From the NCBI GenBank assembly GCA_022822135.1, contig JAJECH010000056.1:1-48521 (forward strand): a stretch of DNA of 48,521 bases, written 5' to 3'. The notes below the pieces were generated by a model that ran no database searches, was not told the origin of the DNA, and worked only from the letters and a program-made list of their open reading frames with translations. Shown one piece after another: positions 1 to 8,480 of this stretch (positions within the stretch are counted from its first letter, which is position 1; each line of letters begins with the position of its first letter). This DNA is from Pseudomonadales bacterium (lineage in GTDB: Bacteria > Pseudomonadota > Gammaproteobacteria > Pseudomonadales > Azotimanducaceae). The translations under genes and the position numbers were made by a program.

Positions 1-361
1 AATGGTGCGGATACCGGACTGACTCAGGTTCGGCGACGAAAGTCGTGCCCACTTCCGACGGGTCTGCATCGCGAGATGACAGGCACAACCCCTAATAGGA
101 GGACAGCATGAAAGAGCACTCTGTTTCAGAGTGTCTGCGTCTTCCCGCGTCTGGGATCTGTGGTAGCTATTTAATTAGCGCCACGTTGAACGGATCGTGA
201 GGGGCATGCCAGTAGGTATCGCGAAAGTTAGGTAGCCATTGGTTACGTAACTGGCTTGGATTTATTTTCAAGTTTTCGCCAGGCTTGAGCCGTGTGCGGG
301 GAAACTCGCACGCACGGTTCTAAGGGGAGGGGTAGTCAGCAATGGCTACTCCTTACCCGAC
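1..361 (+). mobile_element. Group II intron, 3' part (intron protein deleted)
   Basis: The right part is a group II intron end. Domain V lies at 287-320: an 8-bp lower helix, a 2-nt CG bulge and an upper helix capped by a GAAA tetraloop. Domain VI follows at about 324-358, with a long helix and one unpaired A at 355 that fits the lariat branch point. The inferred 3' splice site is after CCCGAC at 361. At 108-200 a 30-codon ORF with a strong AGGAGG ribosome site five bases upstream looks like the start of a deleted intron-encoded reverse transcriptase, so the preceding 107 bases would be domains II-III and the start of domain IV. The 5' boundary is probably outside the window; a GTGCG at 5-9 resembles an intron 5' end, but an intron starting there would be too short to hold a full domain I. 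No reverse transcriptase ORF is present. Confidence 0.82.
287..361 (+). ncRNA. Group II intron catalytic domains V and VI
   Basis: The 34-nt hairpin 287-320 pairs GAGCCGTG with CACGGTTC, then TGCGGG with CTCGCA around GAAA, which is the canonical fold of domain V. The next helix pairs GGTAGTC with GGCTACT and continues to GGG/CCC with A355 bulged six bases before the predicted splice site. Both structures can be read directly from the sequence. The loop of domain VI contains the ATG at 342 that opens the downstream transporter reading frame. Confidence 0.85.
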
Positions 362-1493
362 AGTAGCTGTAGCGTCGTTAGCCGAATTTGGCCCTATCTT
401 CGTGGATATTGTTACAGTAAAGGTTGTTTCGTTAATAGCCATCCTTGCAATTGCAGTCGTTGGCGGATTAATTCCTCTTCTATCGGCCAAATCCGCGAAC
501 AGCGAGAGATTTTTTTCCCTAGGTAACGCGTTTGCCGGCGGTTTGTTTCTTGGCGTCGGGTTCATTCATCTCCTGCCGGAAGGAATCGAAATGCTCTCGG
601 CGTATTCGGATTTCCCGTGGGGTGCCGTAACCGCGACGGTCGGCTTTGCCGCACTATTGTTGCTTGACCGGATTATGTTTCCCGAGAATCAGGTTAGCGA
701 GTCATTTCGAAAATCAGGTTCGGAATCAATTTATCCGTACGTCTTACTGGCCATGTTGAGCATTCATTCGATCGTCGCCGGGGTCGCGCTTGGATTAGAG
801 GAACAGATCGCTGGTGCCGTAACTCTATTGATCGGGATAGTCTTCCATAAAGGACCAGCAGCGTTCGCGTTGATCTTGAGCACCCATATGGCTGGGATCG
901 AAAGGTCTCGCCAGAAAGTATTTCTTGCGTTTTTCTGTGTGATGACACCTATAGGTATCGTATTAGGCGTTAGTGGTAGCGTTGTGTTTGCCGGTACGAG
1001 TAATGTGTACGGTGTCATGCAAGGCTTATTCAACGCGTTCGCAGCGGGTACGTTTATCTACATCGCAGTCATCGACATCATTGATAAGGAACTGACAACC
1101 CATCAGCTTGAGATGGCACAGTACGCTGTGAGTGCGGTCGCCGGAGAAGACGACGTGCCAATGCCTCGACAGGGCGATGATCGCTTGGTGAAGTTCTTGT
1201 TAATTGTCGTAGGGATCGTTCTTGTCGCTTTCATCAGCGAGTGGGCTCATGCACCACATAGTGAACATGAGCATAGCATGGAGCATGATGCGGAGCAACA
1301 TTTGGAGTTGGACGATCGCCAGCGACAAGTGAACGAGCGTGAAACACATTGGGTGGCAACCCGGCCAGTGGATCCTCGGCACCCGATTACACCGCTGCCG
1401 CTGCTCCCTTCCGGGCCTGACGGGGTTCACGGCTTCTCGTTGCGAGGGACCAGCCGGAGTCACCATAGCTGGATACGCGATGAATTCGCTTAA
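342..1493 (+). CDS. ZIP family metal transporter
   Basis: The frame encodes a ZIP-type divalent metal (zinc or iron) importer of the inner membrane. About eight hydrophobic segments are visible, with the family's histidine sites in HLLPEG, in HSIVAGVALG and in HKGPAAFAL. A histidine-rich stretch (HSEHEHSMEHD) follows the last membrane helix. The ATG at 342 lies inside domain VI of the upstream group II intron, so residues 1 to about 7 are intron-encoded; the in-frame GTG at 402 may be the original start, because homology begins near VKVVSL. The last 45 or so codons run antisense to the SRP RNA gene at 1352-1464 and are not family-like, so this tail is probably a read-through extension. An SO_0444-type metal permease follows on the same strand. 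The family is certain; both termini are uncertain. Confidence 0.88.
   Translation: MATPYPTVAVASLAEFGPIFVDIVTVKVVSLIAILAIAVVGGLIPLLSAKSANSERFFSLGNAFAGGLFLGVGFIHLLPEGIEMLSAYSDFPWGAVTATVGFAALLLLDRIMFPENQVSESFRKSGSESIYPYVLLAMLSIHSIVAGVALGLEEQIAGAVTLLIGIVFHKGPAAFALILSTHMAGIERSRQKVFLAFFCVMTPIGIVLGVSGSVVFAGTSNVYGVMQGLFNAFAAGTFIYIAVIDIIDKELTTHQLEMAQYAVSAVAGEDDVPMPRQGDDRLVKFLLIVVGIVLVAFISEWAHAPHSEHEHSMEHDAEQHLELDDRQRQVNERETHWVATRPVDPRHPITPLPLLPSGPDGVHGFSLRGTSRSHHSWIRDEFA
1352..1464 (-). ncRNA. ffs: Small SRP RNA (4.5S RNA)
   Basis: The minus strand carries the SRP domain IV hallmark: GTCAGGCCCGGAAGGGAGCA, matching the GGAA tetraloop and the asymmetric bulge that bind Ffh. The flanks fit the long hairpin of the gammaproteobacterial 4.5S form: the 5' end reads GGTGACTCCGGC and the 3' end GCCGGGTTGCCACC, which pair at the base. 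The RNA is about 113 nt. It binds Ffh and FtsY to target nascent membrane proteins co-translationally. It lies wholly inside the 3' part of the ZIP reading frame, on the opposite strand. The ends are set by pairing and may be off by a few bases; no clear terminator follows. Confidence 0.93.
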
Positions 1494-1753
1494 GATCAGA
1501 TTTTAAGAACATGACATCGAATGCAGAAATGAAAGTGTCGATATTTCAAGAATCAAAGCGGTGTTGTCTTGAGATCAAACCAAAATACGGACAGCTTCTA
1601 GACGTTCGTAGAAAGCAGTCTGACATTTCATAATTTATGTGCGGGTGAGTAAATTCAGGTTGGCCGTTGAGTTGGATCCAACAACACAAAATTCGCGAGG
1701 TACATACGCATGTATCCCTGCGTGACACCTAAAAGGTGGACGAGGCCGCTCAT

Positions 1754-3040
1754 ATGAGTGTCGCAAGTGGCTTTCTTGAGTTTTTGTGGCAGACGTTCCT
1801 GTTATTAGCGCCCATGCTCTTACTCGGACTCTTCTTATCGGGCGTGATGCATGTCTTCATATCACGGGAAGGGATTTTGCGATGGTTTCGTCACGATGGG
1901 TTAAAGACCGTAGCTACTAGTGCTGCAATCGGTGTTCCGATGCCACTCTGCAGTTGTTCCGTCGTACCGGTTGTCGCCGAAATGCGTAGAAAAGGGGCTT
2001 CTCGGTCAGCGTGCATGTCGTTTCTAATCACCGCGCCGGAAACTGGTGCTGACTCCATACTCGTAACAAATGCCTTCTTCGGACCGGTTGTTGCAGTGGT
2101 GAGACCTGTTGTGAGCTTCGTCACCGCGGTGGTATCAGGGTTGTTTTGTATCGGGTTGACGCAAGATTCGGATCCCGTTCCAGACAAAATGGGACGAGCG
2201 TCGCCGGATAAAGACTCTGCGCATGACGGCTGTACGCACGAGCACGATCATGCACACGCAAGTCTCTTTACTGATCGCGACGATTGTTACGTCAGTTTGC
2301 GCGAACTCGGTCGCTCTTTTTTAACCTGGGCAGTAGGTCTAACGTCTAAGACGAGACGTTTTAAGACCATTGAAACGACGAACGCCACTGAAATTGCAAA
2401 TAGCTCAACTCAAACCCGAGGAACCGACTTTTGGCTTGTGGTGAAACACGTTTTTAAGTACGGGTTCGTTGAGGTAGCAGACGAGATCCTGTTTGCACTA
2501 CTCGTTGGTATCGCACTTGGCGGCTTGCTGTACTTTGTGATTCCGTCTGACCTGATGGCGCATGAATACGCGCAGTGGTTTGCGTATCCAGTCATGCTGC
2601 TGATTGGTGTGCCCCTCTACATTTGTGCGTCAGCGAGTACACCGATCGCCGCCGCACTCGTCGCTAAAGGCGTCAGTCCTGGTGCCGCGTTGGTATTCCT
2701 GATGACCGGTCCAGCGACTAATACTGGCACGATCGCGATCATCGTCTCTCAGTTTGGACCTCGGTTCACAACAATTTACGTTGTAGGCGTCATCGCGGTC
2801 ACCGTCGTCCTCGGTATTGCTATCGACTTAGCGTTATTGACCATGGGAATTTCAATTGCCGTGAATCTCGATGCGTCAGAGTCGCCTACGATTCTGGCCC
2901 TGCAATGGGGCGGGGCGGTAGGACTCGCCGCGCTAATCATTTGGCGATTCAAGGAAGGAGCCATGCGAAGTGGGTTCGACGACCTGATGGTCAACATACG
3001 ACCGGTAGGTAAGCGTATCGCTGAGTATTGGCGACGCTAA
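1754..3040 (+). CDS. SO_0444 family Cu/Zn efflux permease
   Basis: A polytopic inner-membrane permease of the DUF318/ArsP-like superfamily. Family marks are the CSCSVVP motif about 60 residues in, followed by SFLITAPETGADS, and the second-half motif SASTPIAAALVAKG with FLMTGPATNTGT. A cytoplasmic loop near the middle is histidine-rich (HDGCTHEHDHAHA), as expected for metal sensing or delivery. Members of this group are annotated as copper/zinc exporters. ATG 1754 is chosen because GAGG sits eight bases upstream; an in-frame GTG at 1736 would add six residues. It follows the ZIP gene by about 260 bases on the same strand, so importer and exporter sit together. Metal specificity cannot be read from the sequence. 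Confidence 0.85.
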   Translation: MSVASGFLEFLWQTFLLLAPMLLLGLFLSGVMHVFISREGILRWFRHDGLKTVATSAAIGVPMPLCSCSVVPVVAEMRRKGASRSACMSFLITAPETGADSILVTNAFFGPVVAVVRPVVSFVTAVVSGLFCIGLTQDSDPVPDKMGRASPDKDSAHDGCTHEHDHAHASLFTDRDDCYVSLRELGRSFLTWAVGLTSKTRRFKTIETTNATEIANSSTQTRGTDFWLVVKHVFKYGFVEVADEILFALLVGIALGGLLYFVIPSDLMAHEYAQWFAYPVMLLIGVPLYICASASTPIAAALVAKGVSPGAALVFLMTGPATNTGTIAIIVSQFGPRFTTIYVVGVIAVTVVLGIAIDLALLTMGISIAVNLDASESPTILALQWGGAVGLAALIIWRFKEGAMRSGFDDLMVNIRPVGKRIAEYWRR

Positions 3041-3121
3041 GATACCGGCGTTCTGATGTGTTCTAAAGGATTTCGCATCTTTATCGCTTCATCAACTGCT
3101 TTCACTTGGATCTGAAATCCG

Positions 3122-3916
3122 ATGAGCGTTTTGAATCCAGGACAGATCGAGAGGTTCGAAAAGGACGGGTTTTTAATCCTCCGCGAGGTTTTTGATGGGG
3201 ATGTCGTCGCGGAGCTACTTGATGCGATGGTCGAGTTGCTGAGTGCGACCCAACGTGGTACTCATGGTGTTGGATTTGATCCTTGGACTAGCGGACCTGG
3301 CGACGAGCTAAATCCCCATCGTGTGTATTGGTACAACGATATTTTTCTGAAGCATCCGCGATTGAACGCGCACATGCACGATCAACGCTTAGCTGAGGTA
3401 TTCTGTGATTTGTACGACAACGACGTCGATGCGTATCAATCTGCAACAGTCGTAAAACCACCAATGGTGAATTTCGATTTTCAGGGATGGCATCAAGACG
3501 CACCAGACTATATCCCACTCTCAAATTTCAAATTCTCCTCAGCACTTACGTACTTGCGCGAGATGGGGCCAGATACAGGCGGTACGTCGGTGGTTCCTGG
3601 CAGTCACTTAGCAGGGCTGTTTGATCGATGTTACGTTGATATAGAAGGTTGGCCGGTTAGAAAGCGCATGCTTGCGAAATTCGAAAGGTTCGAGGCGCAA
3701 ATCGTTACGCCGCAATTCCATCCGGGTGATGTACTCATATTTCACCCGTGCCTGATGCATCGAGCAAATTCGAACTACACGAATGAGAGCAAAATTGGTT
3801 TGATTAACGCGTACCGATCCGTCGATTGCATTGACATAACGCACCGGAATTCCTTTAAGGCTGACCGAATCCCGATCACGAGAGGTCGCGAAGTAGTATC
3901 ACACGACAATCCGTAG
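3122..3916 (+). CDS. Phytanoyl-CoA dioxygenase (PhyH) family protein
   Basis: A 264-residue member of the Fe(II)/2-oxoglutarate-dependent PhyH superfamily, which hydroxylates lipids or natural products with release of CO2 and succinate. The metal triad is visible: H124 and D126 in WHQD and a distal H213 in HPCLMHRAN. GGTSVVPGSH matches the family's beta-barrel loop, and the N-terminal FEKDGFLILREVF is the usual start of these proteins. The substrate is unknown; a serine esterase-like gene follows after 127 bases on the same strand and may be co-transcribed. It is one of four PhyH genes in the window. Confidence 0.88.
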   Translation: MSVLNPGQIERFEKDGFLILREVFDGDVVAELLDAMVELLSATQRGTHGVGFDPWTSGPGDELNPHRVYWYNDIFLKHPRLNAHMHDQRLAEVFCDLYDNDVDAYQSATVVKPPMVNFDFQGWHQDAPDYIPLSNFKFSSALTYLREMGPDTGGTSVVPGSHLAGLFDRCYVDIEGWPVRKRMLAKFERFEAQIVTPQFHPGDVLIFHPCLMHRANSNYTNESKIGLINAYRSVDCIDITHRNSFKADRIPITRGREVVSHDNP

Positions 3917-4043
3917 CGGGTTCGTCTATCGTCACATTCTGAATTAGGACGTAGATATGCGTTATGTAGCGATGTTCTGGGTCGCCTAAGTCGACAGATT
4001 CGAGTGACCAAAGAGCGGTCCGCAATAGACTAGGAACAAGTGA

Positions 4044-5210
4044 ATGAAAAAGACGAATTACCAGCTTGGCAAGGACTCACTTGCTCAACATGGAGTACCT
4101 TCAGGTAGGGTTGAGAAGCGTCGTCTTGAAACCAGTCGCATCTATCCTGACACATCGCATGACTATTGGGTTTATGTACCTGATCAATACCAGGACTCGG
4201 AACCAGCATGCGTTCTGTTCTTCCAAGATGGAGAGGCATACGTTGATGGAGAAGGGAGCGTTCGCGCTCCGATTGTCTTCGACAACTTGATCCACAAACG
4301 CGAAATGCCTACGTGTATTGGCGTGTTCGTGAATCCTGCTTCGGTAGACGAACTATTTGATCAGCGGGCAAAAGAATATACACCGCTCACGGACACTTAC
4401 ACTCGCTTCTTGACAGAGGATCTGTTGGTAGAAATCAGCAAAGAGATTAACGTAACAGATGATCGCGAAGGACACGCGATTTGTGGCATGAGCGATGGCG
4501 GCTTATGTGCTTTCAATGCTGCATGGCATCGCCCGGATGTGTTCAGTAAGGTCGTGAGTCATATTGGCAGCTATACACGACTTCGCCAAGGTTCAGAGTA
4601 TCCGTATCTGATTCGAAACACGCGAGGTGATCCAAAGCCAATTCGCGTCTTTCTACAGGACGGCTCGAACGATATCAACATTACAGAAGGCAGTTGGACG
4701 CTCGCCAACCTCGCCATGGCTTCTGCGTTGATGTACGCCCGATACGACTATCGCTTCGAACTAGGTACCGGCGGTCACGACTTAGAGCATGGGGGTGCTA
4801 TCTTGCCGGACACGCTTCGATGGCTTTGGCGCGACTTTCCAGGCGTCGGAATTGAACGCACAGGTCCGTCATTCGAATTGGTAGAGGGTGCGTGGGAGAT
4901 AGTCGTGAACTACTTCGGCGATGAACGTAGCCACCTGCTAAAAATTGAGAGACTTGGCGACGGCCTCAGCGCGACACTGCGCAATGAGACTGATGGCGAC
5001 ATAGAGATTACGACGATCGACTTTAATGATGAGGTGTTGAGCTTCGAGTATGCGACGCCCCCTTCGCAGATGGATTGGGGCAAAGGCGCGCATCGAAGAG
5101 TGATTGCTTGGCTGAAGATGTCTGGGGAAGTTATTGAAGGGGCGTTGTCGTTGGCAGAAGACATTCAACTGGATATACCAATTCGCGGTAGTCGTGTCGG
5201 GTCGACATAG
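4044..5210 (+). CDS. Alpha/beta-hydrolase esterase (esterase D/Fes-like)
   Basis: A 388-residue protein with the alpha/beta-hydrolase fold of the putative esterase family (esterase D, enterochelin esterase-like). The nucleophile elbow is GMSDGG, with FFQDGEAYVDG upstream and a catalytic histidine region GGHDLEHGGAILPD followed by LRWLWRDF, all typical. No signal peptide is visible, so it is probably cytoplasmic. After about residue 275 comes a beta-rich extension of about 110 residues with no clear assignment, making the protein longer than the core domain. It lies downstream of a PhyH dioxygenase gene and may act on the same substrate, for example by cleaving an ester. Confidence 0.82.
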   Translation: MKKTNYQLGKDSLAQHGVPSGRVEKRRLETSRIYPDTSHDYWVYVPDQYQDSEPACVLFFQDGEAYVDGEGSVRAPIVFDNLIHKREMPTCIGVFVNPASVDELFDQRAKEYTPLTDTYTRFLTEDLLVEISKEINVTDDREGHAICGMSDGGLCAFNAAWHRPDVFSKVVSHIGSYTRLRQGSEYPYLIRNTRGDPKPIRVFLQDGSNDINITEGSWTLANLAMASALMYARYDYRFELGTGGHDLEHGGAILPDTLRWLWRDFPGVGIERTGPSFELVEGAWEIVVNYFGDERSHLLKIERLGDGLSATLRNETDGDIEITTIDFNDEVLSFEYATPPSQMDWGKGAHRRVIAWLKMSGEVIEGALSLAEDIQLDIPIRGSRVGST

Positions 5211-5572
5211 TAGATGGCGAATGCGTCGGAGATCCAGCCATGCTGAAAATCTGATTCAGTTCCTTGGATTGAGTTCTAAGTTCTGCTGTTCCTATCGTCG
5301 GTCCGAATGCAAAGAGAGAGTAATCGGTAGGCGAATACTCATTTAACTACACATCAGGATGAAGCTGAAATATTTGATGGTCCGATAGGATTTAATCGCT
5401 ATTCTCTAAACGATAAAGGGTTTTTATATACAGATTCGACGCTCGTCTGCGTTAGGTACCCGCTCCTTGAGTGGTCGTTTCGGATGCTTCGCCATTTCAA
5501 GGTGTGACGAGTAGTCGAAGCTCGATCTTCGAGGTGTCTATACGCCAGGACGTTGATAGAGCGAGGTGAGAA
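5211..5572. other. Gene-less stretch between esterase and IS relic
   Basis: No convincing ORF, RNA gene or strong terminator is seen here. A 70-codon frame at its left edge overlaps the esterase gene and looks random. Together with the adjacent transposase relic this probably marks the edge of the region acquired with the restriction island. Confidence 0.4.
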
Positions 5573-6046
5573 TCACATCGTAGCGCTGTTATGCACCAAG
5601 TCCGCCCAGATTAAATGCACCGTAGAAAACCGCGCCTCCAGCTGCGACATTCGTGGGATCGTGTCGAGTCCTCGCACGCTGCGCCGTTCGGCATATTCCT
5701 TCACGTAGCGGTCGAGGTGCTTCTGGGAAAACTTGAGGTAGGTCCCGATTTAGCCGCGTATTAGCGTTGTCCAGAACGACTCGATACAGTTGGTGAGAAC
5801 CGGACCGCTTTCGTATCCAATGACGGCATGTTGTACCGAGTCATGTGGCTGAATGTCGTCGTATTTCGCTAACAGGTCCGAGTACACCATCCTGCAAGCG
5901 TTGTTCAGTGAACCAAATTCCGGCGCCCGCTAATTCATGGGTGAATTCATCAAGAAAGTGTGCAAGTGATGTGCCTTCTTGTAGCGTCGTGCGTCACGTG
6001 GTCGAACGAGCATAAGCATAAATTTAGATCGACCGAGAACGGGGTT
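5573..6046 (-). pseudogene. IS1595-family (ISXO2-like) transposase remnant
   Basis: Reading the minus strand in one frame from about 6046 to the stop at 5573 gives the C-terminal catalytic half of an ISXO2-type DDE transposase. It includes VYSDLLAKYDD, then TNCIESFWTTLIRG, then IGTYLKFSQKHLDRYVKEYA and RGLDTI, which correspond to the NGIESFW, KHL.RYVNEF and LDT motifs of that family. Two in-frame stops break it: TAG at 5930-5932 and TAA at 5750-5752. The N-terminal zinc-ribbon part is missing. It is therefore a dead insertion sequence lying immediately downstream of the restriction-modification genes. Confidence 0.8.
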
Positions 6047-6168
6047 CTCCTAATTCATGCGACATGCGTTGTCTCATTTTGGAACTTTGTAATTAAGTAA
6101 ATTATCCCCGATAGGGAAGCCGAACTACCTCATATACTAGTACTAGTGTAAAGATGTACTGATAAGTT

Positions 6169-7014
6169 CTACGTGTTTATAGTTGCGTACGCGTCTTCCC
6201 ACGCACGTTGAATTGAATCGAACGAACAATTCAACCGTTCTCCAAGACCTCTATATTGGCTAAGATCCATGAGGATTTTTTGTTCCATTTCGTATGCACT
6301 TTCAGCATCTTCCCATTCCGTAAATTTCTTTAAATTCCAATATTCACCGGTGTATTCATATGGAACATGGGCGTTAATATCCCGCAATCGTTTAACGACA
6401 TCTCTGGTGTACCCGATTTTCCAGATGGATTGACTCCCGTATTGCAGAAGGTATGTATATGCTCTTGATGGGCGGGTACGTGTAAATCTAACCTCTCTAA
6501 ACCAAGGGGGTGGACCGACGGAGTGTCTTAGTTCAAGAATTACATCTAAATTTTCTACTCCCCCGCAGGTGAAGCCTTCCCAAAACCAGTCTTGATAGCC
6601 ATGGTTTGAAGCTACGCGCGCTAGTACATTATGAATATCAGTACGACCAAGCGTAAATCCATATTCAAACAAGGTGAAGACAAGATTGGTACGGTTTATT
6701 CGAACAGGGCCAAGATCACTTCGCCCTGCTCTTGTGATATCAGCAATTTCATCCGGACATGATCCAATATTCCGATAGTACACGCGACATTGCATTCCGA
6801 ACTTATTAGTTCCTGTTGGCCATACATAGTAAGGTTGACGATCGCCTTCTAGTTGAAGCTCCTGACCAGTAAGTGTTTCGTACTTTTCTTCAAACTCCTC
6901 TCGTCGAGAACGCGGTATCTCGACTTCGATCGAAGTCTCAACCGCAGGATTTGCTAGGTAGCCAATGCAGTACATTGTTGTTGCATCATCCCAGTTCAGA
7001 TCCCTGGCAGCCAT
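6169..7014 (-). CDS. GIY-YIG-type nuclease, probable restriction endonuclease
   Basis: A 281-residue protein whose C-terminal part (about 185-265) is a GIY-YIG/T5orf172-like nuclease domain: YTYLL at 186-190, KIGYTRD at 199-205 followed by VVKRL, and a likely catalytic glutamate in YEMEQ near 244. The first 180 residues have no recognisable family; they could bind DNA and specify the site. It starts three bases after the stop of a DNA methyltransferase and is last in a three-gene operon with two methylases, which is the main reason to call it a restriction enzyme. The DNA here is visibly richer in A+T than its surroundings, suggesting transfer. Confidence 0.75.
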   Translation of the reverse strand: MAARDLNWDDATTMYCIGYLANPAVETSIEVEIPRSRREEFEEKYETLTGQELQLEGDRQPYYVWPTGTNKFGMQCRVYYRNIGSCPDEIADITRAGRSDLGPVRINRTNLVFTLFEYGFTLGRTDIHNVLARVASNHGYQDWFWEGFTCGGVENLDVILELRHSVGPPPWFREVRFTRTRPSRAYTYLLQYGSQSIWKIGYTRDVVKRLRDINAHVPYEYTGEYWNLKKFTEWEDAESAYEMEQKILMDLSQYRGLGERLNCSFDSIQRAWEDAYATINT

Positions 7015-7017
7015 TCG

Positions 7018-7824
7018 CTACGCTCCTAGTTTCCTAAAGACGAGCAAGTACTCATGTACTTTATTGATTATGAATTTGTAAGGAAAACCGAGAGGTCTCA
7101 TTGAGTTATACTCAGATTGTCGATCCCAAATTATGATGTCGTCTAATGAAACATCGTTTCCCGAAAATCCCTTGACTAAATCTATGTGTAGTGGGTAGAA
7201 AATTGGACCTTTTCGCAGATCCATCACGTTAACAATCAGATACCCGTTTGGCTTTAGCGTATCGACAACTAAGGTTAAGATTCTAATTAGGTCGTCAAGA
7301 TATCGATAGTAATCACTTTGATTTCCTAAATCCTCTGGAATATTCGAGTATCTGATAGGAGCTTTACTATCTGCAGTTCTCTTGTGATTTAGTATGTCCC
7401 AATATGGAGGTGAGGTAAAACAGATATCGATCGACTCTCTGTCCACGACTGTTGCAATGTCTCGTGCGTCACGTACGTGATACTTTATGACAATGTTATT
7501 TTGCTTAAGATAGTTTTCGAATCGTGAATTAAAGACAACCTCAAATTCAGGATTTAAGTCTAACCCTATAGCGTTTGCACCTAGTTCAAGAGACGCAATC
7601 AAAGTGGTTCCGGCTCCGGCAAATGGATCTAGAACGGTTGTGTCGATGAGGTCGCTGTAACATTCGATTACTTGCTTCGCTAGTGCGATGGGAAAAGTGG
7701 CTGGGTGTTCTAATTCTCGTTCCTGTTTGGATTGAGTTAGGTTTCGCCAAATACTGAATGATCGTCTAAGCCATTCTTTCCCTGATAGAGAGTTCGCGTG
7801 TCTCTTTCTTCTCGTACTATCCAT
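7018..7824 (-). CDS. DNA methyltransferase (SPPY, amino-methylating)
   Basis: A 268-residue SAM-dependent DNA methylase. In order it shows a motif X-like HPATFP (40-45), motif I DPFAGAGTT (66-74) for SAM binding and motif IV SPPYWDIL (138-145), the catalytic site of adenine-N6 or cytosine-N4 methylases. The C-terminal part carries the VDTLKPNGYLIVNV strand and a closing EYLLVFRK. The order X-I-IV and the lack of a large insert between I and IV suggest a compact enzyme with a small target-recognition region. It overlaps the MT-A70 gene by eight bases and is three bases from the nuclease gene. It most likely protects one strand of an asymmetric site. Confidence 0.87.
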   Translation of the reverse strand: MDSTRRKRHANSLSGKEWLRRSFSIWRNLTQSKQERELEHPATFPIALAKQVIECYSDLIDTTVLDPFAGAGTTLIASLELGANAIGLDLNPEFEVVFNSRFENYLKQNNIVIKYHVRDARDIATVVDRESIDICFTSPPYWDILNHKRTADSKAPIRYSNIPEDLGNQSDYYRYLDDLIRILTLVVDTLKPNGYLIVNVMDLRKGPIFYPLHIDLVKGFSGNDVSLDDIIIWDRQSEYNSMRPLGFPYKFIINKVHEYLLVFRKLGA

Positions 7825-8440
7825 TGGCTAGATATTCGTTACCCCATCCATCGAAGCCTTCGTGTGCGCGTCGTGCGAACAAGTCAAGCCTAGGTCCTTC
7901 GAAATTCTGTCGAACGTACTCGTAAAACACAGAAGGCTTTTCACTGTGTTTCGTTGAGCGTGATGCGAATAGTGTTTTCATTTTTCCTAGACACTCTTTA
8001 GGAAAGTTAGCTTTACCTCTGTATCCAAAAAGTACGTGCTCGGTTGTAATCTGGTAAGGTCCGAAAGGGCATGGTCCAGTTTTCTTATCCCAAGTGATAG
8101 TTGTGTAGTAGCGGAATCCCCAACAATCCATAAGATCGAACGCGAGCGCAAGAATTGGAATGTCCGCACTTCTCGATCGACTATTTGTTGCCCAAAGCCA
8201 CATATACGAATTTTCGGCGGCGACAGATTCAATTGGCAGCGCTCTAATTTCATCAGGTGTAAGTGTCGGATAATCGAGCTTTTCGTCTTGATTAGGACGT
8301 ACACTTCGTTTTCCCGTCTTTCCTTGGTCCCATGGAGGGTCAATGACGAGGCAACGATAAGAAGCAGTATGTCTCAATTCTTGAGAGTTGCATACTGTCG
8401 TGGATTTGTAATCGATTGTACTAATATCGGTGTGTTCCAT
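7817..8440 (-). CDS. MT-A70 family adenine methyltransferase
   Basis: A 207-residue member of the MT-A70 (METTL3-like) N6-adenine methylase family. The catalytic motif is DPPW at 34-37 in CLVIDPPWDQG. Typical followers are YPTLTPDEIRALPI, YMWLWATNS, TITWDKKTG with TTEHVLFGYRG, and a C-terminal RLDLFARRAHEGFDGWGNE. It is the first gene of a three-gene operon with a second methylase and a GIY-YIG nuclease. MT-A70 genes occur in phage and in restriction-modification contexts; the tight linkage here argues for the second strand-specific methylase of this system. The start ATG at 8440 lies about 35 bases downstream of a TATAAT-like box. Confidence 0.9.
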   Translation of the reverse strand: MEHTDISTIDYKSTTVCNSQELRHTASYRCLVIDPPWDQGKTGKRSVRPNQDEKLDYPTLTPDEIRALPIESVAAENSYMWLWATNSRSRSADIPILALAFDLMDCWGFRYYTTITWDKKTGPCPFGPYQITTEHVLFGYRGKANFPKECLGKMKTLFASRSTKHSEKPSVFYEYVRQNFEGPRLDLFARRAHEGFDGWGNEYLANG

Positions 8441-8474
8441 GAATAGATAGGGTACCCTGTTAACTTAAAAAGTA

Positions 8475-8480
8475 TTATAC
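8475..8480 (-). promoter_or_regulatory. Candidate -10 box of the restriction-modification operon
   Basis: The minus strand reads TATAAT here, about 35 bases before the MT-A70 start codon. No good -35 element is seen at the usual distance. The flanking 8449-8515 is AT-rich and holds several short palindromes (GGGTACCC, GTTAAC, ACATATGT, ATCGAT), as is common in control regions of such systems, but no controller gene is present. Confidence 0.4.

Noticed and set aside
1671-1682. GTTGGATCCAAC palindrome upstream of the SO_0444 permease
   Set aside because: No match to a Zur, MerR or CueR site that I can support; too short to interpret.
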